DNA from: Phytoseiulus persimilis
Lineage: Eukaryota > Arthropoda > Arachnida > Mesostigmata > Phytoseiidae
Assembly (NCBI GenBank): GCA_037576195.1
Contig: CM075102.1
Coordinates: 49,286,745 to 49,350,744, forward strand
Length of the DNA: 64,000 nt
Direction: 5' to 3'
The notes below the pieces were generated by a model, which had not been told where the DNA came from, ran no database searches, and saw only the letters and a list, made by a program, of their open reading frames with translations. Position numbers and translations under genes: made by a program. Numbering within the stretch: the first letter of the stretch is position 1; every line of letters begins with the position of its first letter. Below are positions 12,331-25,800 of this stretch, piece by piece.

Positions 12331-14043
12331 TCAATTGACCACGATCCTGGGTCCGTCTCGGAGTTCTTCTATGACAAGCGTTCTGCAGACCTGATCATAA
12401 ACTGCTCGTTTGTGATAGAAAAACAAGGCCGTGGCGCACACGGGGAACAAGAAGGTGACACCACAATTCTTCATCGTGGCTCGGAGGAGAGCCCAGAAGA
12501 GCCCGACGCCTCCAGACACGCGGACCCTCAGCACCCCAGGCGCTACCACGTCACATTCGGAACAGTTGATGACGCGGATATGCATTATGTATTTACCTGG
12601 GAAAACAATAACGGGAAGGTGAATCATGTTGAAGAATTTCAGGCAGAGGAATACATTCGATCAGTCATCATCCGAGGAATTTCAGAGCAAAAGCTTTTCC
12701 CTTTCCAAATTCTGAGAAGGCGAAGGATCTACTCTCACCGAAAGTCTGGCCTCGACCACCAGATCCCCAGACCCCAGCGGTTTCATAAAGAATCACGACC
12801 ATCCTATGTATGAACTCCAGTATCAAAATCGGCCACTTATCGAATATGCTCTGGACAGCCACAGAGTAAGTGAAGAGATCCTGTTGTATCATACGCAGGT
12901 CGTAACTGAAAAACAAATATATCCGTCGTAACAAGGTCTACAGGGTCAATTAGCTGTTGTCGATCAGCATGAACTGAGACGAAAACATACTGATAATAGG
13001 GAGTCCGAAAGGGAACATCCTCAAACATGAATTGAGAGTTCAAAGTGCAGGCATTCATCCCATTCGATCCCATTCATTGTCAAGGAGCAACACGGCTACC
13101 AATCTCAGTTATCAAATACCATACTCACAATTGCGTAAACTGAAACCTAGAGAAGAAAACGTTTTTAGAAAATTACGAGGAAGATGAGCAGACGAGACCG
13201 AGCACGGAGGCCTCCTCAGCAAACCTCTGAGTACGTGAGTGGTTAGCCCGATTCTAGCAACCATACCAACAATCATTCACTCCAGCAATCAACCAAGCAG
13301 GACTAAGGATCAACGAGAACAAACCTCGGCAATTGGATGAGCTCAAAGTATTCCACAGCTATGAACGTGATAAGGAACTTGGCGACGAGCAAAATCACAC
13401 AGTCTATGAATTCTGCCGCGATGCGTTTCGGGATAGACGGTATCCTCACCTGTGAACAATTCGGGATATGAAGCGCTGAATGCGGGGAAAGCAGATCGAG
13501 AGCTTCGAAATTCGTCGGCTTCTGATCGCATTCGAGTCAAATCGCAATATCCACTGGACTCACTTGATAAATGAGATCCGGGGGATTGGGAACAACGATA
13601 TTCCTGTTGATGTCGACCCCAGCCTGAGTTGAAGTGTGAAGCATGGCCGACGTCACTGCCATATTCACCTGACCAAGCGAGTTTGGCAATCATGGTTGGG
13701 CTGAACTGAATACATCCCTCTGAGCAGGGATGTGAACTTTTCGCGGCAATTCGGAATCGCTCCACCAACTTCCGATCCCCCCAGATGTGTCAAAATATGG
13801 TCTCTGTGAGTACTCCGAAATGCCGCGAGGAACTTACATCCCTTATCATGAGCGAAGAGATGCTTCGTTTATTCAATCATCCTCAGTTGTCGGTTTCGAG
13901 CGACTCACCTGTTGCCAATGGTAACATTGCCACAACCAATGGTTCAAAGATTCAATGTAATCTCGACGAATTTCGGCGACACTCTTCTCCTGGCTCTCAG
14001 ATTGTGTCTGGACTCTCGAGCGGACCGAATCATCTGCACTCAT
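12331..14043 (-). CDS. FAM8A1: FAM8A1-like RDD-domain membrane protein
   Basis: FAM8A1 is a multi-pass ER membrane protein that in vertebrates assembles with the HRD1 ubiquitin-ligase complex in ER-associated degradation; the same role here is inference. Six exons in transcription order are 14043-13909, 13803-13714, 13668-13564, 13449-13325, 12905-12739 and 12596-12331. Phases are consistent and the product is 295 aa, shorter than human (about 410 aa) because the low-complexity N-terminal region is missing. Evidence: an N-terminal segment DYIESLNHWLWQCYHWQQ matching the conserved Trp-rich motif; then an RDD domain starting at about residue 111 (VRIPSIPKRIAAEFID, with the RxxAxxxD signature); then a membrane segment ending GVWGSGG; the GK-containing loop (GKYIMHIRVINCS); and a final segment with FFYHKRAVYDQVCRTLVIEE, matching the family C-terminus. 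The first ATG at 14043 gives the conserved Trp-rich region 30 residues in. The weakest splice sites are the donors at 13713 (GTATTC) and 13324 (GTTTGT). Confidence 0.87.
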
Positions 14044-14214
14044 CACGGATTCTGGAATGAGAATCCAAGATCTGTCAGTTCGACAGTTTCGCCGCTCCGT
14101 ACCTCTTCATTTGAGGCGATTCCATGTGCTATACCAATCAAATCTACTTCATGTCTCCTAGAGAAGCGCAGGGAGAACAACGGCGTATTCATGAGTCTCA
14201 GCCGCATTCTCCGT

Positions 14215-14220
14215 TTTATT
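14215..14220 (-). terminator. Poly(A) signal AATAAA of the RPUSD1-like gene
   Basis: TTTATT on the plus strand, 37 bases past the stop of the pseudouridine synthase gene, reads AATAAA in its sense. Confidence 0.55.
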
Positions 14221-14256
14221 TTTGGAAAACCCATACACTACAATCGTTCCACTCGT

Positions 14257-14985
14257 TCATGTGTAATCAATCCCATCTGTTGGTGATTGGTGATAATCTT
14301 CGAGAACAGAGTCGAGCTCAAATTCGATCGGGCTCTCGACATCGATCACTTCGTCACCATGGGGAATGCGCAATCGTTTCGAATGGAGATACATTCTGGA
14401 GTTCTCCTCGTCCCCGGTATACGTATAATCACCCAAAACAGGATGGCCTATTGACAAAGCGTGGATCCGTATCTGATGACGTCTCCCAGTGAACAACTTG
14501 ATTCTTACTCTAGTGACGAGAGTGTTACCAAACGTTCCGTATTGGATCGGCGTGAATCTAGTTTTTGCACAACGCACAGTCTCCTCTATACAGTTCGAAT
14601 CGGACTCCGGTACCATTTTATGACTTGCTCTCTTATCTTCTCCAATCGGAACGTCAACCGTACGCTCTTCTTTGAGGTGGCCCACTAGCAACGCGATATA
14701 GGTTTTGTCGGTGAGTCTGTTCTGGAAACATTTTGAAAGTGCCGCCGCGGCTTTCCTGTTCAGAGCAATGCACAGTACACCAGATGTACTGAAATCTAAA
14801 CGGTGGGCGAAACGGAAGTTATACGGAACCGACGGATCCACGCATTCCGGGATCAATTTCCCGAGCAGGGACGCAACTGTGACCGGGTGTCTCTCGCTGT
14901 CCCATGCGTTGATCGCTATATCCGCTGGTTTGTCTATCACGACGCAGTCGCGATCACGGTACAGTATTTTCAGAGAGGGCGACAT
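14257..14985 (-). CDS. RPUSD1: RluA-family pseudouridine synthase, RPUSD1-like
   Basis: This enzyme converts specific uridines in RNA to pseudouridine. It is a single-exon frame of 242 aa from the ATG at 14985. A longer frame exists only through a non-ATG codon upstream. The RluA signature is clear: motif I near residue 18 (DKPADIAINAW), the catalytic motif II AHRLDFSTSGVLCIAL with the active-site Asp in HRLD, the segment KTYIALLVGHLKEE, the basic motif TGRRHQIRIHALSIGHPVLGDYTY, and the C-terminal MYLHSKRLRIP motif. The DFSTSG wording and small size fit RPUSD1 better than RPUSD2-4 or a bacterial RluA/RluD. The lack of introns is unusual next to its neighbours but not rare for this family. It lies about 210 bases upstream of the FAM8A1-like gene on the same strand. 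The target RNA is unknown. Confidence 0.88.
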   Translation of the reverse strand: MSPSLKILYRDRDCVVIDKPADIAINAWDSERHPVTVASLLGKLIPECVDPSVPYNFRFAHRLDFSTSGVLCIALNRKAAAALSKCFQNRLTDKTYIALLVGHLKEERTVDVPIGEDKRASHKMVPESDSNCIEETVRCAKTRFTPIQYGTFGNTLVTRVRIKLFTGRRHQIRIHALSIGHPVLGDYTYTGDEENSRMYLHSKRLRIPHGDEVIDVESPIEFELDSVLEDYHQSPTDGIDYT

Positions 14986-17900
14986 AGGATGCAATCACGC
15001 GTCAAAAAGGAGCGGCTCTCCGCAGTGTCGATTCGGCACCCCAACAGCGGGAAACATTAGCGACCTAGCAAGAAGCGTATCTGACATTATTCTCCGTGTA
15101 TGCATGCACGACCAGGGATTCTTTGCAGAGGACTCAGCGGCCGATGCGATCGGTCAATTCATGCAGCCGATGACAGATTCGACTCTCGAGCTCGGATACA
15201 CACGACTACTCAGAACATGAAGTGATCTGATTCAGAGCGGAGGTTCACTGACTGTGACACTAATGAGACCTTGATAGGCAGAAGATCATCACTCGATCGC
15301 TGTTTCATTATTCAAATCAGCTTACCGACTTAACAGCTTACTATTTGAAGAATTGCTTCAGAGCTTCAGAGCTTCGAAGCAGTGAAGGCTTTTATCTCCA
15401 CGAATTCGTACGTGAAAATTTTGAATCAGGGAGTTTCGACTCTCTAGGAAGAACACGTCAAAATAACTTCGGCTGGATCATCCGTGATTGGATAGGCGGG
15501 CTTAGGCAGCGGAGCTCGGAGACTCCGGATTGCTGCTTGTGATTCTTATTCCGCGGAATTTCCCCGCCATTCTTGCGAAGGTCTTGCAAATGTAATTTTC
15601 CAACGGAGAGTTCCGTGGCTTGCCAAGAGCAACGGTAAAGCACTTCAAGAAAGAAGAACTTGAAGGTTCTCAGTTCTGGTTCACAGCCAGACAGAATCGG
15701 AGGAAAGGAGAAATTCGGAATGATGTTTCTTTTTCCAGGGTCGTCGCGGAGGATACTCGAGTGAGCATGTGGCGGGGAGGGCACGAGCGTCACATTTGAA
15801 ATGGAACGTTCGGTCGCCTACGAAACTTGCGATAAGCGTGACCTAGTACTTAGAGAACAACACTGGAAGCAAACGTTGATGGTTGCTTATCAGGGGGACG
15901 TCGACATCGAGCTCGATATGGGTCTGACAGCATACAACAAGTGAGAGTCGTCGATTGAAGAGCTCGATTGACGCAATTCATTTTCGGGGCTCAGTAAGAA
16001 ATTCCGGCGTGGAAGGGGCATGAAAATATTCAAATATACATCTCGATTTTGATCTACGGAGTCGATAGAACTCATGAAAAGAGCGGCCGATCATCAGGTT
16101 TCTTGTACCCTCTGACGAGTCCTCTGCGAAAGAATGCATGAAGTGAGAGCTCTCCAACGATGCTTCGGAATATCTGTGCCCTAAATCGAAATCCTGCTTC
16201 TTGATGAACACTTTCGGAGAAATGTGATCGCATCCGCAAGATCTTAACAGTTCAGCTTTGTTTTCATCACTTCTAGGCTGGACTACTATGTAGCTCGTCC
16301 AAGAAAAAATCAAGTATTCCGCATAAGTGTGGAGAGTGTTGCTCAGAAAGTCGAGATGCAAAGAAAAATATTCACCAACCTACACAAACCCGCTCCTATC
16401 TCGCTATACTCTTCGAAGAGCAGGATGTCTTGACTGATTGAGCTCGTCCCCATTCCTCCTTGTTTCTGCGTGGGTTTTCTACGGTTGAAAAAGCTCGAGG
16501 GGACGAGCGGGACAACGTTTTCTGGGCCAGCAGTAAGAGTGGGTCAATCATGCGGGTTCAGTTCATATGGGCTCGATGATGAATGAATTTCCCTGTAGCC
16601 ACGGGCAGGCGCGTATCCATCTTGGGGCTGGCAGGGTAAAGCCCGCCACCCTCCCTTCCCCCCAGGGACTCAAGTTCATACTATCTGAATGGACTCGTCG
16701 AACCAGTTTATCGATGCACCACTCATCAAGCGCTTTGAGAGAATATGGACGTTCGAGGAGCTCCGATCCGGCCTCAGTTTGCAGAGCAGTTACGAAATAC
16801 ACAAAATTGGACAAGCGGGCCTCATTCGCTGGCTTCAAGCTGACGGGTCACTCCCACGAACATCCTTCAGGCTTCACAATAATAGTTGCCGCAGACAAGC
16901 TCTTTGCATGGGCTGCACGAGATCCAAGACAACAGAGAACCCGCTCAAACACACAGACGAAAACATCGACCGAGGTCCGAGGTACCGAAGGCTGCGAGTC
17001 ACTTACTACTACCCTACTGCCCCATGCATGGCTACGGGGGTTTTCGCCTCTCGCTTCTCATCTTCGTTTTCGGTACCAAATTCCACTGATGATGGTCAAC
17101 CAGAGAGTAGCACTGCACATGGTCGTCAAGCGACAAGATCTGATGTAAAGCACGACGTAGCAGGGATAGCCGAATCGAACCATAACAGAAGGTCAGCTGA
17201 GAATCGTTTACGCAGGAGCGCGAACTCGGCACGGGAGAGCAACCTGTGACGCCGTCAGCATGTTGATTTTCAGGTCCTTATGATCCACGAGTCCACCAAC
17301 CGAGCGAGTCTCGTGCTTTGTTTCCCTCGCTGCGAGAACTTCTCAGTTTCTCATGGGAATGAATTACGCTCGTGATACGATGATGCGATCGAGAGGGGAC
17401 TTTTGTCGATAAACCGGAGCGATAACCTATGATGACAATCGGAGAAACTGATTTTTTAACCGAATAAGCGGGTGATCCGATCATTGAGTGCTCCTATCAA
17501 GCGGAGTCAACTGTACTGTGATCATGATAATACCTTACTCCTGATTGATATCGTGAGGGTTGCGCTTCTCTGAATCGGACAGGTAGCGGGAGAAGTTTCC
17601 GACGAGTGCTCTCCTCCTTGTTTTCGCGAGCGACAGGTCTCAAGAGGAATCCAGAACTTTATTCGTGGAGTCGAGGTCTGGAACACTCCCATGGGTAGGA
17701 GAACTTCGCGGGATTCGAGGGTTATTCCTGTGTCATCCTCCGCTTCCGTCGCTGCGGAGTCCGTTACTCGAGCTTTCAATCGATATCGTTCGTCAGCCTC
17801 CCAGAGCCGGGAGTGTCGTTCACGACATCGTGGCCTACTATTCCTGACTTTTGGGTAGGGTGCTGGAAAGCCGTTCTACGGCTCAATAGTATCACGACCG

Positions 17901-18350
17901 CCGGCGTCCATTCTCAACCCCTCCCACGGATAAGGAAATCCGTAATCAGAATCAATTTCTCAGTCTGATGAAGCTGTGCCCGACTGGGAACCTTGGTTGA
18001 CGAGCTAGGGTCATCGGTGACTGGACTTTCAGCTGATCTCAAGAAGCGCCCATCTCTTCATGTGAGAGCCGCCCTTTGCGTTGTGATTTTCGGTGCGTTG
18101 AAGAACCGGCTGCCCAGGCCCAAGTTGTGGGAGACACTTTGGGATGACCATACTCGACTCTCAACGTGTCACTACACAGCCATGACTTCATAATCAATCT
18201 GCAGAATTTTCCTACAGCATCGAAGTTGTGTCAGCCTTTGAGTGATATCGTAATTAGTATGGACTCTCGCCGAGTTGGGTAGAAGAGGAATCGCATGGTC
18301 TCAACTTGAACGTTGGCACAACACTCGGGCTATTTTTTTCGTGGAAAAGC
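14986..18350. other. No recognisable gene
   Basis: The first few hundred bases should contain the promoter of the RPUSD1-like gene, but no TATA box is evident. Open frames of up to 190 codons at 16.5-17.25 kb overlap one another in two frames and carry no motif I can name. Short protein-like pieces at 15.6-16.4 kb are broken by stops. I see nothing I would annotate as a gene. Confidence 0.45.
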
Positions 18351-19031
18351 TCACAAAGGGGAGACCCTATGATTCACGATGGGAACTGTGAGTGCGGGAA
18401 GGGGAGAAATGAATTTGGGAGAAGATAGAAGAGTCATAGGGAAAAGATGCATATACGCACGACTCGGAACAATGGAAAATCCATGTGCAATGTGGGGCTC
18501 ATTCAAATAATACCCACTGGAAAAAACAACGCTCATCATCTGGAATGTGCGAGAGGATAGAAGTTCGAAAGGGTTCGGGATTGTACGTTCGAGGAAGGCT
18601 TGAGAGGGAAGGGCATTCCGAAGGCGAGATAAGCGAGGTAAGAAGGTAGAGTCAGCCTGAGCAGAACGATTGGTGAATAATTGGACAGAACAGGGGTGTT
18701 GTTTGGCACTACGTGTGGTTACACGAACGGGGACTGAAGGGGGAGAACCGAGAGAAGAGATTCCATCTGAACAACCTCCATGGAAGTATCGGGAGAATAG
18801 ACAGAGGTCGGCGACCTTGCATCGGGAGGACATGGGTTGAAGAGAGGAGGACAGGGCCTCGTCACCAATGAGCCGAACAGCGCGCTTTTGTAAAGAATCG
18901 AGGATGGCAAGGTATGTAGGAGCGGTACTCCCCCAGGCACGCGAGCAGTACTCGAGAGAGGGACGAAGCTGGGTTTCAGAGAGCAACAGGAGGTGAGGGG
19001 ATATGCCATCACCGGAACCTAGGTATGTCAT
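18351..19031 (-). mobile_element. 5'-truncated non-LTR retrotransposon (reverse transcriptase C-terminal tail)
   Basis: An uninterrupted 226-codon frame matches the end of ORF2 of jockey/CR1-type non-LTR elements. It contains LRPSLEYCSRAWGS, then LDSLQKRAVRLIGD, then a basic Leu-Arg region (FLPRLSRLRNALPSQAF). This is the thumb and post-RT region that follows the reverse transcriptase catalytic core. The core with its YxDD box is absent, as expected for a 5'-truncated copy. The lack of stops suggests a fairly recent insertion or selection on a longer element elsewhere. No poly(A) or tandem tail is obvious below 18351. Confidence 0.8.
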
Positions 19032-22000
19032 CTCGATCTTGTGTCCACAGGTTGCTCCCTGAGCCCTCTACGTAACTTACAGAGGATTATCGACGATCAT
19101 AAGTGCAAACCGTTCCACATTGACAACTACATACCGTACGATCATTGTAAATCGGTTGAATGCGACTCAAGAACCGCCAGAGAAAGATTTGCTCCCTCTT
19201 TTTTTGTTGTGGCCGGGCAGCCCACCCCCACGGGAGGTTCCAGAAAACACTCCATCAGGCTCGATCCTCCCCTGGGGGTCGATTCTTGGACTCGTTCTTG
19301 TCGAGCGCCTCGGTGTGGTGGTTCGCTCTCAACGAACTTCACAAAATCGAGCATCTCGCTATGAGCGGAGTCTCGGCCCGTTCCAAAGCTAAGCAGCGAT
19401 GAAACTCGGTCGATGATGTTTCGAGTTTCGGCCAGGATTTACACTACAGAAGCTCTGAGCGTGACATGCACAACGTGACCTCAAAGTGATCTAAACCTGC
19501 TCGCCTCCAACATAGAGAGGTTAGTGTGGGAGATGTCCCGCTTGCAGGTATATCGCACCATCCGAACTCTACCATGTGACATCAATAAGTTCCTTCAAGA
19601 GACGCTTCCTGAATTCTCCCGATCTCTGGTCAATAGAGCCGAGGAGGGACAAACGCTCGACCGCAACATGAGAGCGAGGAGCGATGCTTCCATCAGAATG
19701 AGAATCGTCGGTGTCCGAGTAGCGAGTTTGTTGTTGTGCTGCGTGTGCGTGTGAGTTGGTCGGAACCGACTTATCTCAATGTGTCCCTCACCCACCAGAG
19801 TGTGCGAGGAAAGGGACATGGGGGAGAGGGCCGAGAGATCTCGGAGGACTCAGAGCCGCTTCGCAGCGGCCAGGAGAACCTCCGCCGGCTGTTCAGGAGT
19901 GGGAAGGACAACAGACTCGTCGTTTGCGCGTTCCTTCGCCTGTTAGTTCACTCGTTTCGTGATTCCCCGTCAGCCCCGGAACTCCAGTCATACTTTTGCT
20001 GTCGGCTAGGAGCACAATGCTGTGGAGTGAGTCGGAGCAACACTGTTCTGTGAAAGTCGATCTCTGAGATCGTCAAGGATAGCTCGGCCAGGTGTACGTC
20101 ACGCGTTCGCGTGCGGATCATCGAACCTGAGCAGCAACGAAGAAAATCTTCCAGCTGCTCCCACTGTGTCCGCTCGAACTATTCGAGAATCATTTGCATA
20201 TTCTTCCCCAATCTGACCCGAAGGAAGCGCCTGACGCGACAGGTGAGTGAATTCGAATTCAGTTGATGACACCGCTACAGCTTCCGGGGTACTGACGGAA
20301 TGTTCCTCCATCCGAAGTGATGATCCGGCTGCGTCACACCGGGAAGTCGAGACGAAGCTTCACGCGGCTGTCGTACGAATACAGAGCGGAGATCAGCGCC
20401 TCCGAGGTTCCTTCCTGACTCCAGGAGGCTCTGTTCTCCGAGACAGTCAGGGAGCGCGGAAAATGATGCTCCCGATATCCTCGGCCAGCCTGAGGGGGAT
20501 AGCCGCGGCGCTGAAGTATCATATTGAAAAGGATAGCAATAAACGCGGCCACATATTGGGGACGTTATGCCACACTTGTCATGGCTCCGGTGGCACTCGG
20601 GGGAGCAGAAGGAAAGCTCCTACACGAGCTCGACGTGTCGACAGCATTCCAGTCTGATTCGAAAACGATCAGACCTCATAGGGGTCACGATCATACCGCT
20701 GCGAAGAGAACAACTTCGTCGCAAACGCAGAAAAACTCCAGGGTACCCAAACAAACACCTTTGAATTAGAGGAGTGTCTTTCCATCAATCATTTACACCG
20801 AGCTGCATCGAATTGGTTGGCTGGCTGGCAGCGAGTGGATTGCTTCGATGGCGGCGGGATCGCGGGCTGGCGGCTGCTTGATGTTCAACTAATAAACTTA
20901 GCAGACGCAGCGAGCGCAAATTAAAATCCCACTCGTCTCTTTCCCGTCAGATCGGCTCAGCGAGCAATAACAGCTCGGGGTTGGCTCGGGAATCAGGGCT
21001 GGGAATGAGCAGGACGGCCGCTCGACTAGAGAAGGGACGGGAATTCATTCGATATTAAAAGAGAGGAGCAGCAACCGTTCTCCTCCATCGTCGTCCTGAT
21101 TCTCCTCCTCGAGAATCGGGGAGACGGGGGACAGGGGGACTTTCGGGGGACCAGCATGAGAGACCACGGGGTCTGGCTGGTATGGGTAGATCGGGAGGGA
21201 GCGCTTCGGGGACGGCCTGGGGGAGTCTCTAGTTTTTCAAAGGCTAGGCTTTAATAACCGGGTTTAATAAATCGTTCCTTCTCTTGCAAGAGGGCAAGCA
21301 TGGCAGGCAGACAGGCACCGCAGCCTCGGAAGAGATTGACATCGTAATGACGCTTACTAAAAAGTAATTTTGTCAAGAAACGTCCAACTCCCCCTGCTGA
21401 TTCCTTCTCATCCTGCCGCTCCTCAGCCTGTGCCCCATCTTCGTAGGCGGTGTCGTCTGACCTTGACGACAGATGTTATGATTGGCTATCAGAGAACTAA
21501 TGACGGGCATCATTGATGTCGGAGTTATTAGAATTTCGCAATCTCTCGCCCGAGTTTCTTCAAGAGGCTTTTCGGGCGGAACTCCCCGAACGCGCTCGAC
21601 GACGGTGCGTTGTCCGAACACACTCTCGTGTCCTCCAGTGGAGGACACAAGTCATCAGAAATATTTTCGAAGCTGCCGGATAGAGGCTTGTTTTCGAGAA
21701 CTACCCGAGGCTTGGCGCGATGCTCCTCGTGGATCGACGATTGACACTTCTCGGCGTCCATTTTACGAAAATTGCTTTTTCCCCTTATTCTCGAGAAAGC
21801 TTCAAGATCGATTGTTCCGGCTTTTATGCAGATCATGTAACGAGATCATTTTTCGTCTCTTCCCGGGAGATAGAATATCGGTCGGCTGGGATTTCTGTTC
21901 GTAAACATCTGAAGTCATCCTGGATTTTGGCGGGTGTCAACAGTGTGCTCTCTCTCGGAGCACCGCTCTCAGAGACGACATCGTCGCCAGGGTCGGATCC

Positions 22001-22779
22001 AGAACGGGGAGTTCGAACCCGGAAAAGTCCTGAGGTTTTCCAATTAATCCTACTTTCGTCCCTGTCTTGAGAGATATCGCAGTTTTCGAACTTCCAATCA
22101 GCCGTCGCGACACAGCTGGCCGGAGCTGGATGACGATTCCACAATAATGAAGAGAAAAACACCCAGAGGAGTCGCGTCTGCCCTCATCGGAGCCAATCGT
22201 CGTCGCTTACACAGTCCACTGGATCGAGTTCACTTTCATCCTTGTTTGGTTGAGACGGATCTGGGCTCCTCCGAGCGAGAGGCCATCGCGCCCCGTTCCT
22301 CGTGTTCTCGCCGTCGCAGGCAATTATTGAACACGGGGCTCAATCCTCAATCTTCCTGGTCGTCGTTGTCGGCGTTGATATTGTTGCCGGTGTCGCCTCC
22401 GTCTCCCTCGTCTCTTCGGTTGGGAGGCAATTGCGCTAATGTCGCTGTTTATATAGAGACGACGGCAGCAGCAACAACACCAACAACAACTGCGAACCGA
22501 AAGAGATAGCGAGCGAGCGAGTGAGCCGGCCGAGCAGCCAGCAGACCGGCTCCACGGAGTCTTTGCAGCGCTTTCCTGTGTAGGAGGCGCAGAGCCAGGA
22601 AGAGAATCTATGATATCATGGGGTCTATGAGCTATGCTGCTGTCCAAGGGCAGCCGTGTAGGCAGAGCGAGCCGGCTGCAGGAACGGAACGCGCGGCGGA
22701 GAACCACTTTCGATGATGGGCTGGTTTGTTCGTTGCCTCACTCGCTCGCTCGGCGGCTCTCTTTCCGAAGTCTGCTCGG

Positions 22780-22802
22780 CAGACAGACAGACAGACAGAC
22801 AG
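22780..22802. repeat. (CAGA)n microsatellite
   Basis: About five to six perfect copies of CAGA in the gene-free region. The complementary motif CTGT recurs at 32956-32974. Confidence 0.95.
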
Positions 22803-25800
22803 CCGGCTCGCCGGCCAGCGGGGCAAGCAAACAGCCAGACTGGACTCCGTGATGAGACGAAATGCACTCTGCACTGGCCTGGGTATGGAATCGGCGCTGG
22901 GTTTCTTGTTGCCGCAGGCAGCCCGTAGAGAGACAGGCACACTAGCAGGCAGGCACAGCCGTCACGTTTTCTACGTTACATCGGTTGGATATCTTCTTTC
23001 GTACATTCGTGAAGCCCGCAGTGAATTGGAGGGGCTGTGTGGCTGCATATCAAAACAGGCTACTTCGAGTATGATGCCTGATTAACTAAAAACGTTCGCT
23101 TTGTTCGGATGACTCCGAGCGAAGCCCTACGATGTGAATCCTCGACAGCCTGGTCCCAACCCCATTTTCTAGCGATGCGCAAGATCAAGACCTGTAGCTG
23201 AAGCGGATCTCTAATGTGAGCAACCAGATTTTCTGAGCTCTGGACTGCGTGGAATCACGGGGTCCATTACTTGAGCCGTTTTCAACTTTATTTTCACGCC
23301 TGCCTGAGACCGACTCGTTGTTGTTCTTGTTGTCCAGAAAGCGCCGTGAGAAGCGAGAGCAGGAAACAGAACGAAGCACAGTCCTGGGAAAAGAAATACA
23401 TTCTGAGAATTTTCAGGCCGACACCGCCGGCAGGATCGATTCGTTATCAAGGTTCCGAGGCAGTTCGCTGCCGATAGGCCTGCGTCGGAGAACGAATTTG
23501 TAACACGCGAGAATAAAACTCAGCCACAGTTTCAGATGTGACTCCATCAGACCTGAACGAGCACGAATGTGTTCTCACTATTTGACATTCCGGGCAGCCA
23601 ACGACAGCTCTGAAATCATTTTCGATACGGATCACCGACATTTTGATACTTTCGGAAGATTTCCGCGGCAGCTTCGAACCTCGCTTTGACACGAGAACTC
23701 CGGGTCAAGTGGAAAGTCGCTTCCGGCGGAGAACCTACGATATCGCTCCGGGAGCTCGGGCATCAATGATTCAACTCGTAAGCGCTTCAGAACACAGATG
23801 TTCTCGGAACCAACGCTTGCATAGGAAGTTCAGAATCAGCTTTGAATCTTCGCTCATTTGTTAGTCATGGTGTACAGATATCCGTAGTCGCGATAGTTGA
23901 AGCCTTGGGTGGTTCGTCGTTTGTGGATCTAGAGGCAGGCAATTAGTAACAAAAGGAAGAACTGACAGGTGTTCGTTTCGCGTGTCTGTGAGTGAGCGAG
24001 CGAGCAAGCACGCCTTCACGAATTTTTGCCGAGTCATCATTATCATAGTGGTCTATCTCTCGCTGTCTCTTAACAAGGTTCTCTCGGCTCGCTCTCTCGT
24101 CGTCTATCTCTTTCAGAGGAACTCTCTCACGGGCTGAGAGACGCACTCGCGCACACAGCCGAGCAGACAGAGTCCCTTTCCCAGGTGTGAGAAGACTCGC
24201 AACTAATTACAGCTGTGCTTAATTACGGCTAATGAAGGCCCTTCCCCGTTGCAGTCCCCGTCTCTTGCCCCAAGACTCTCTCCGCGGCTCTCTTCTACGA
24301 ACCCTCTCTTCGCACCTACTCATTTTTGCACAGTGACTCTTCCATTCTTCGAAATCAGCTCCTCGCAGTCTCGACGCCCCATACTCCCGGCTCGATACTC
24401 CCCTCACGTTGAGATCCTCGAGGAAGGACGATGCTCGACCGATGCCGGCTGCCCCCGATGTCTCCGAATCAAGCAACAACGGATCGTCGACAGCTGTTCT
24501 ATGTTTCGTCGCAGCGCCGGCTCAGGACTCGCTCCTATCTTTCAGTCTTGACGCGTCGAGAATAACGATTGCTGGCGGAATGCCCCCGGCTCAAAGTTAT
24601 TCACCAGTTCTGGAACGGGAGCTTGGATAGGGCGCTGTCAAGGAGCGCGATCAATCGCTGTTCCCTCTCGAGTTCGGCGCGCAGGTCACAGACGACCCGC
24701 GGGTGCTGTTTGAAATATTGCAGTCCGCTCTCCTCGCGCCCGTCAGCTGAGAAACGCTACGGGCTCGGATCCAGAACCCGATTACGTGCTCTCCTCTGAG
24801 TTCCGGCTCAATTCAGAGTTGGCTGAGCTCTCCAACCAATGGAGATGGGGTTGATCTTCGAGAAGTCGAGCAGAAGACGAATCAGACCCTTCACCGATCG
24901 GAGGCTCGATTTTTCTGCAGCTGTGACGTGGCTGTATCGCACACCCGGAACGGACATGGGAATCAGCCAGCTCCGCATGTTCTAGAAAGGAAGATGTTCC
25001 CCACGCGAGACTCCGAGATGATGGAAACCCTCCATTTACCGGGATTTGATGGGTTCTGAATAGCTTCGTCCCGGACTTTCGAGAATACGTATTGTCCGGC
25101 AGGGGAGGAGCGTCGCCTCGTTCTTCGGGAATGGCAGCCAGGAATCGGGGTCCTGTCGTACATGACGGCTGTCTCTCCCCGTCAGCCGTCTCTACAGACA
25201 TTGGTGGAGGGCCAGCGGTTCTGAGGAGGACAAGTGTGTCGCCATCGGAGCGGTGTCTCGGCGGAACGGAGTCCTGCTCGTTCACGGAAATCATTCGCCC
25301 GAATGAGCGGGAAAATGACCGCCGAGTCACACCTGAAGGCTCACCCACTGAGCGGGCGATTCGAATTTCGAGTTTGCCGCGTGAAACCCACCAAAAAGGA
25401 AGAGCTTAGTGAACAGAGGGAGCCGGCCGACTAGCTGGCCGACCAACTAGGAAGAGAATGATGACGCGATTCGTTTTGTGATTCGTTTTCCCTAAGCCTA
25501 ATTGGTTCGTCCGATAATTGCCTCACTCACTCGCCAGTCAGCCCAGCCGCCCGCTCGCTCGCCCGCCCGTCTGCCGACTGGTCTGCTCACTCGCAGGCTA
25601 GCTGGCAAGCAGGCAGGCAAGCTCGTCGATTCGTTCAGCGGTTCGTCCGCTCAGTCGCACACTTAATTACGAAGCGAGGGATAGAGAACGGAATCATTCT
25701 TTCTCGCTCTCGTGCAATCTCTCCCTTCCTCTCGCGCGCTTTCATCCCTGAGCCTGCACGAAGGCCGGGATCGCGGACCGCTCGATGCTCCGACGGCCAG

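Noticed and set aside
16567-17249. Two overlapping plus-strand frames of 186-193 codons
   Set aside because: They overlap in different frames, match no family I recognise and have no supported splice context.
22005-22016. GTTCGAACCC, resembling a tRNA B box
   Set aside because: There is no matching A box or cloverleaf pairing upstream.
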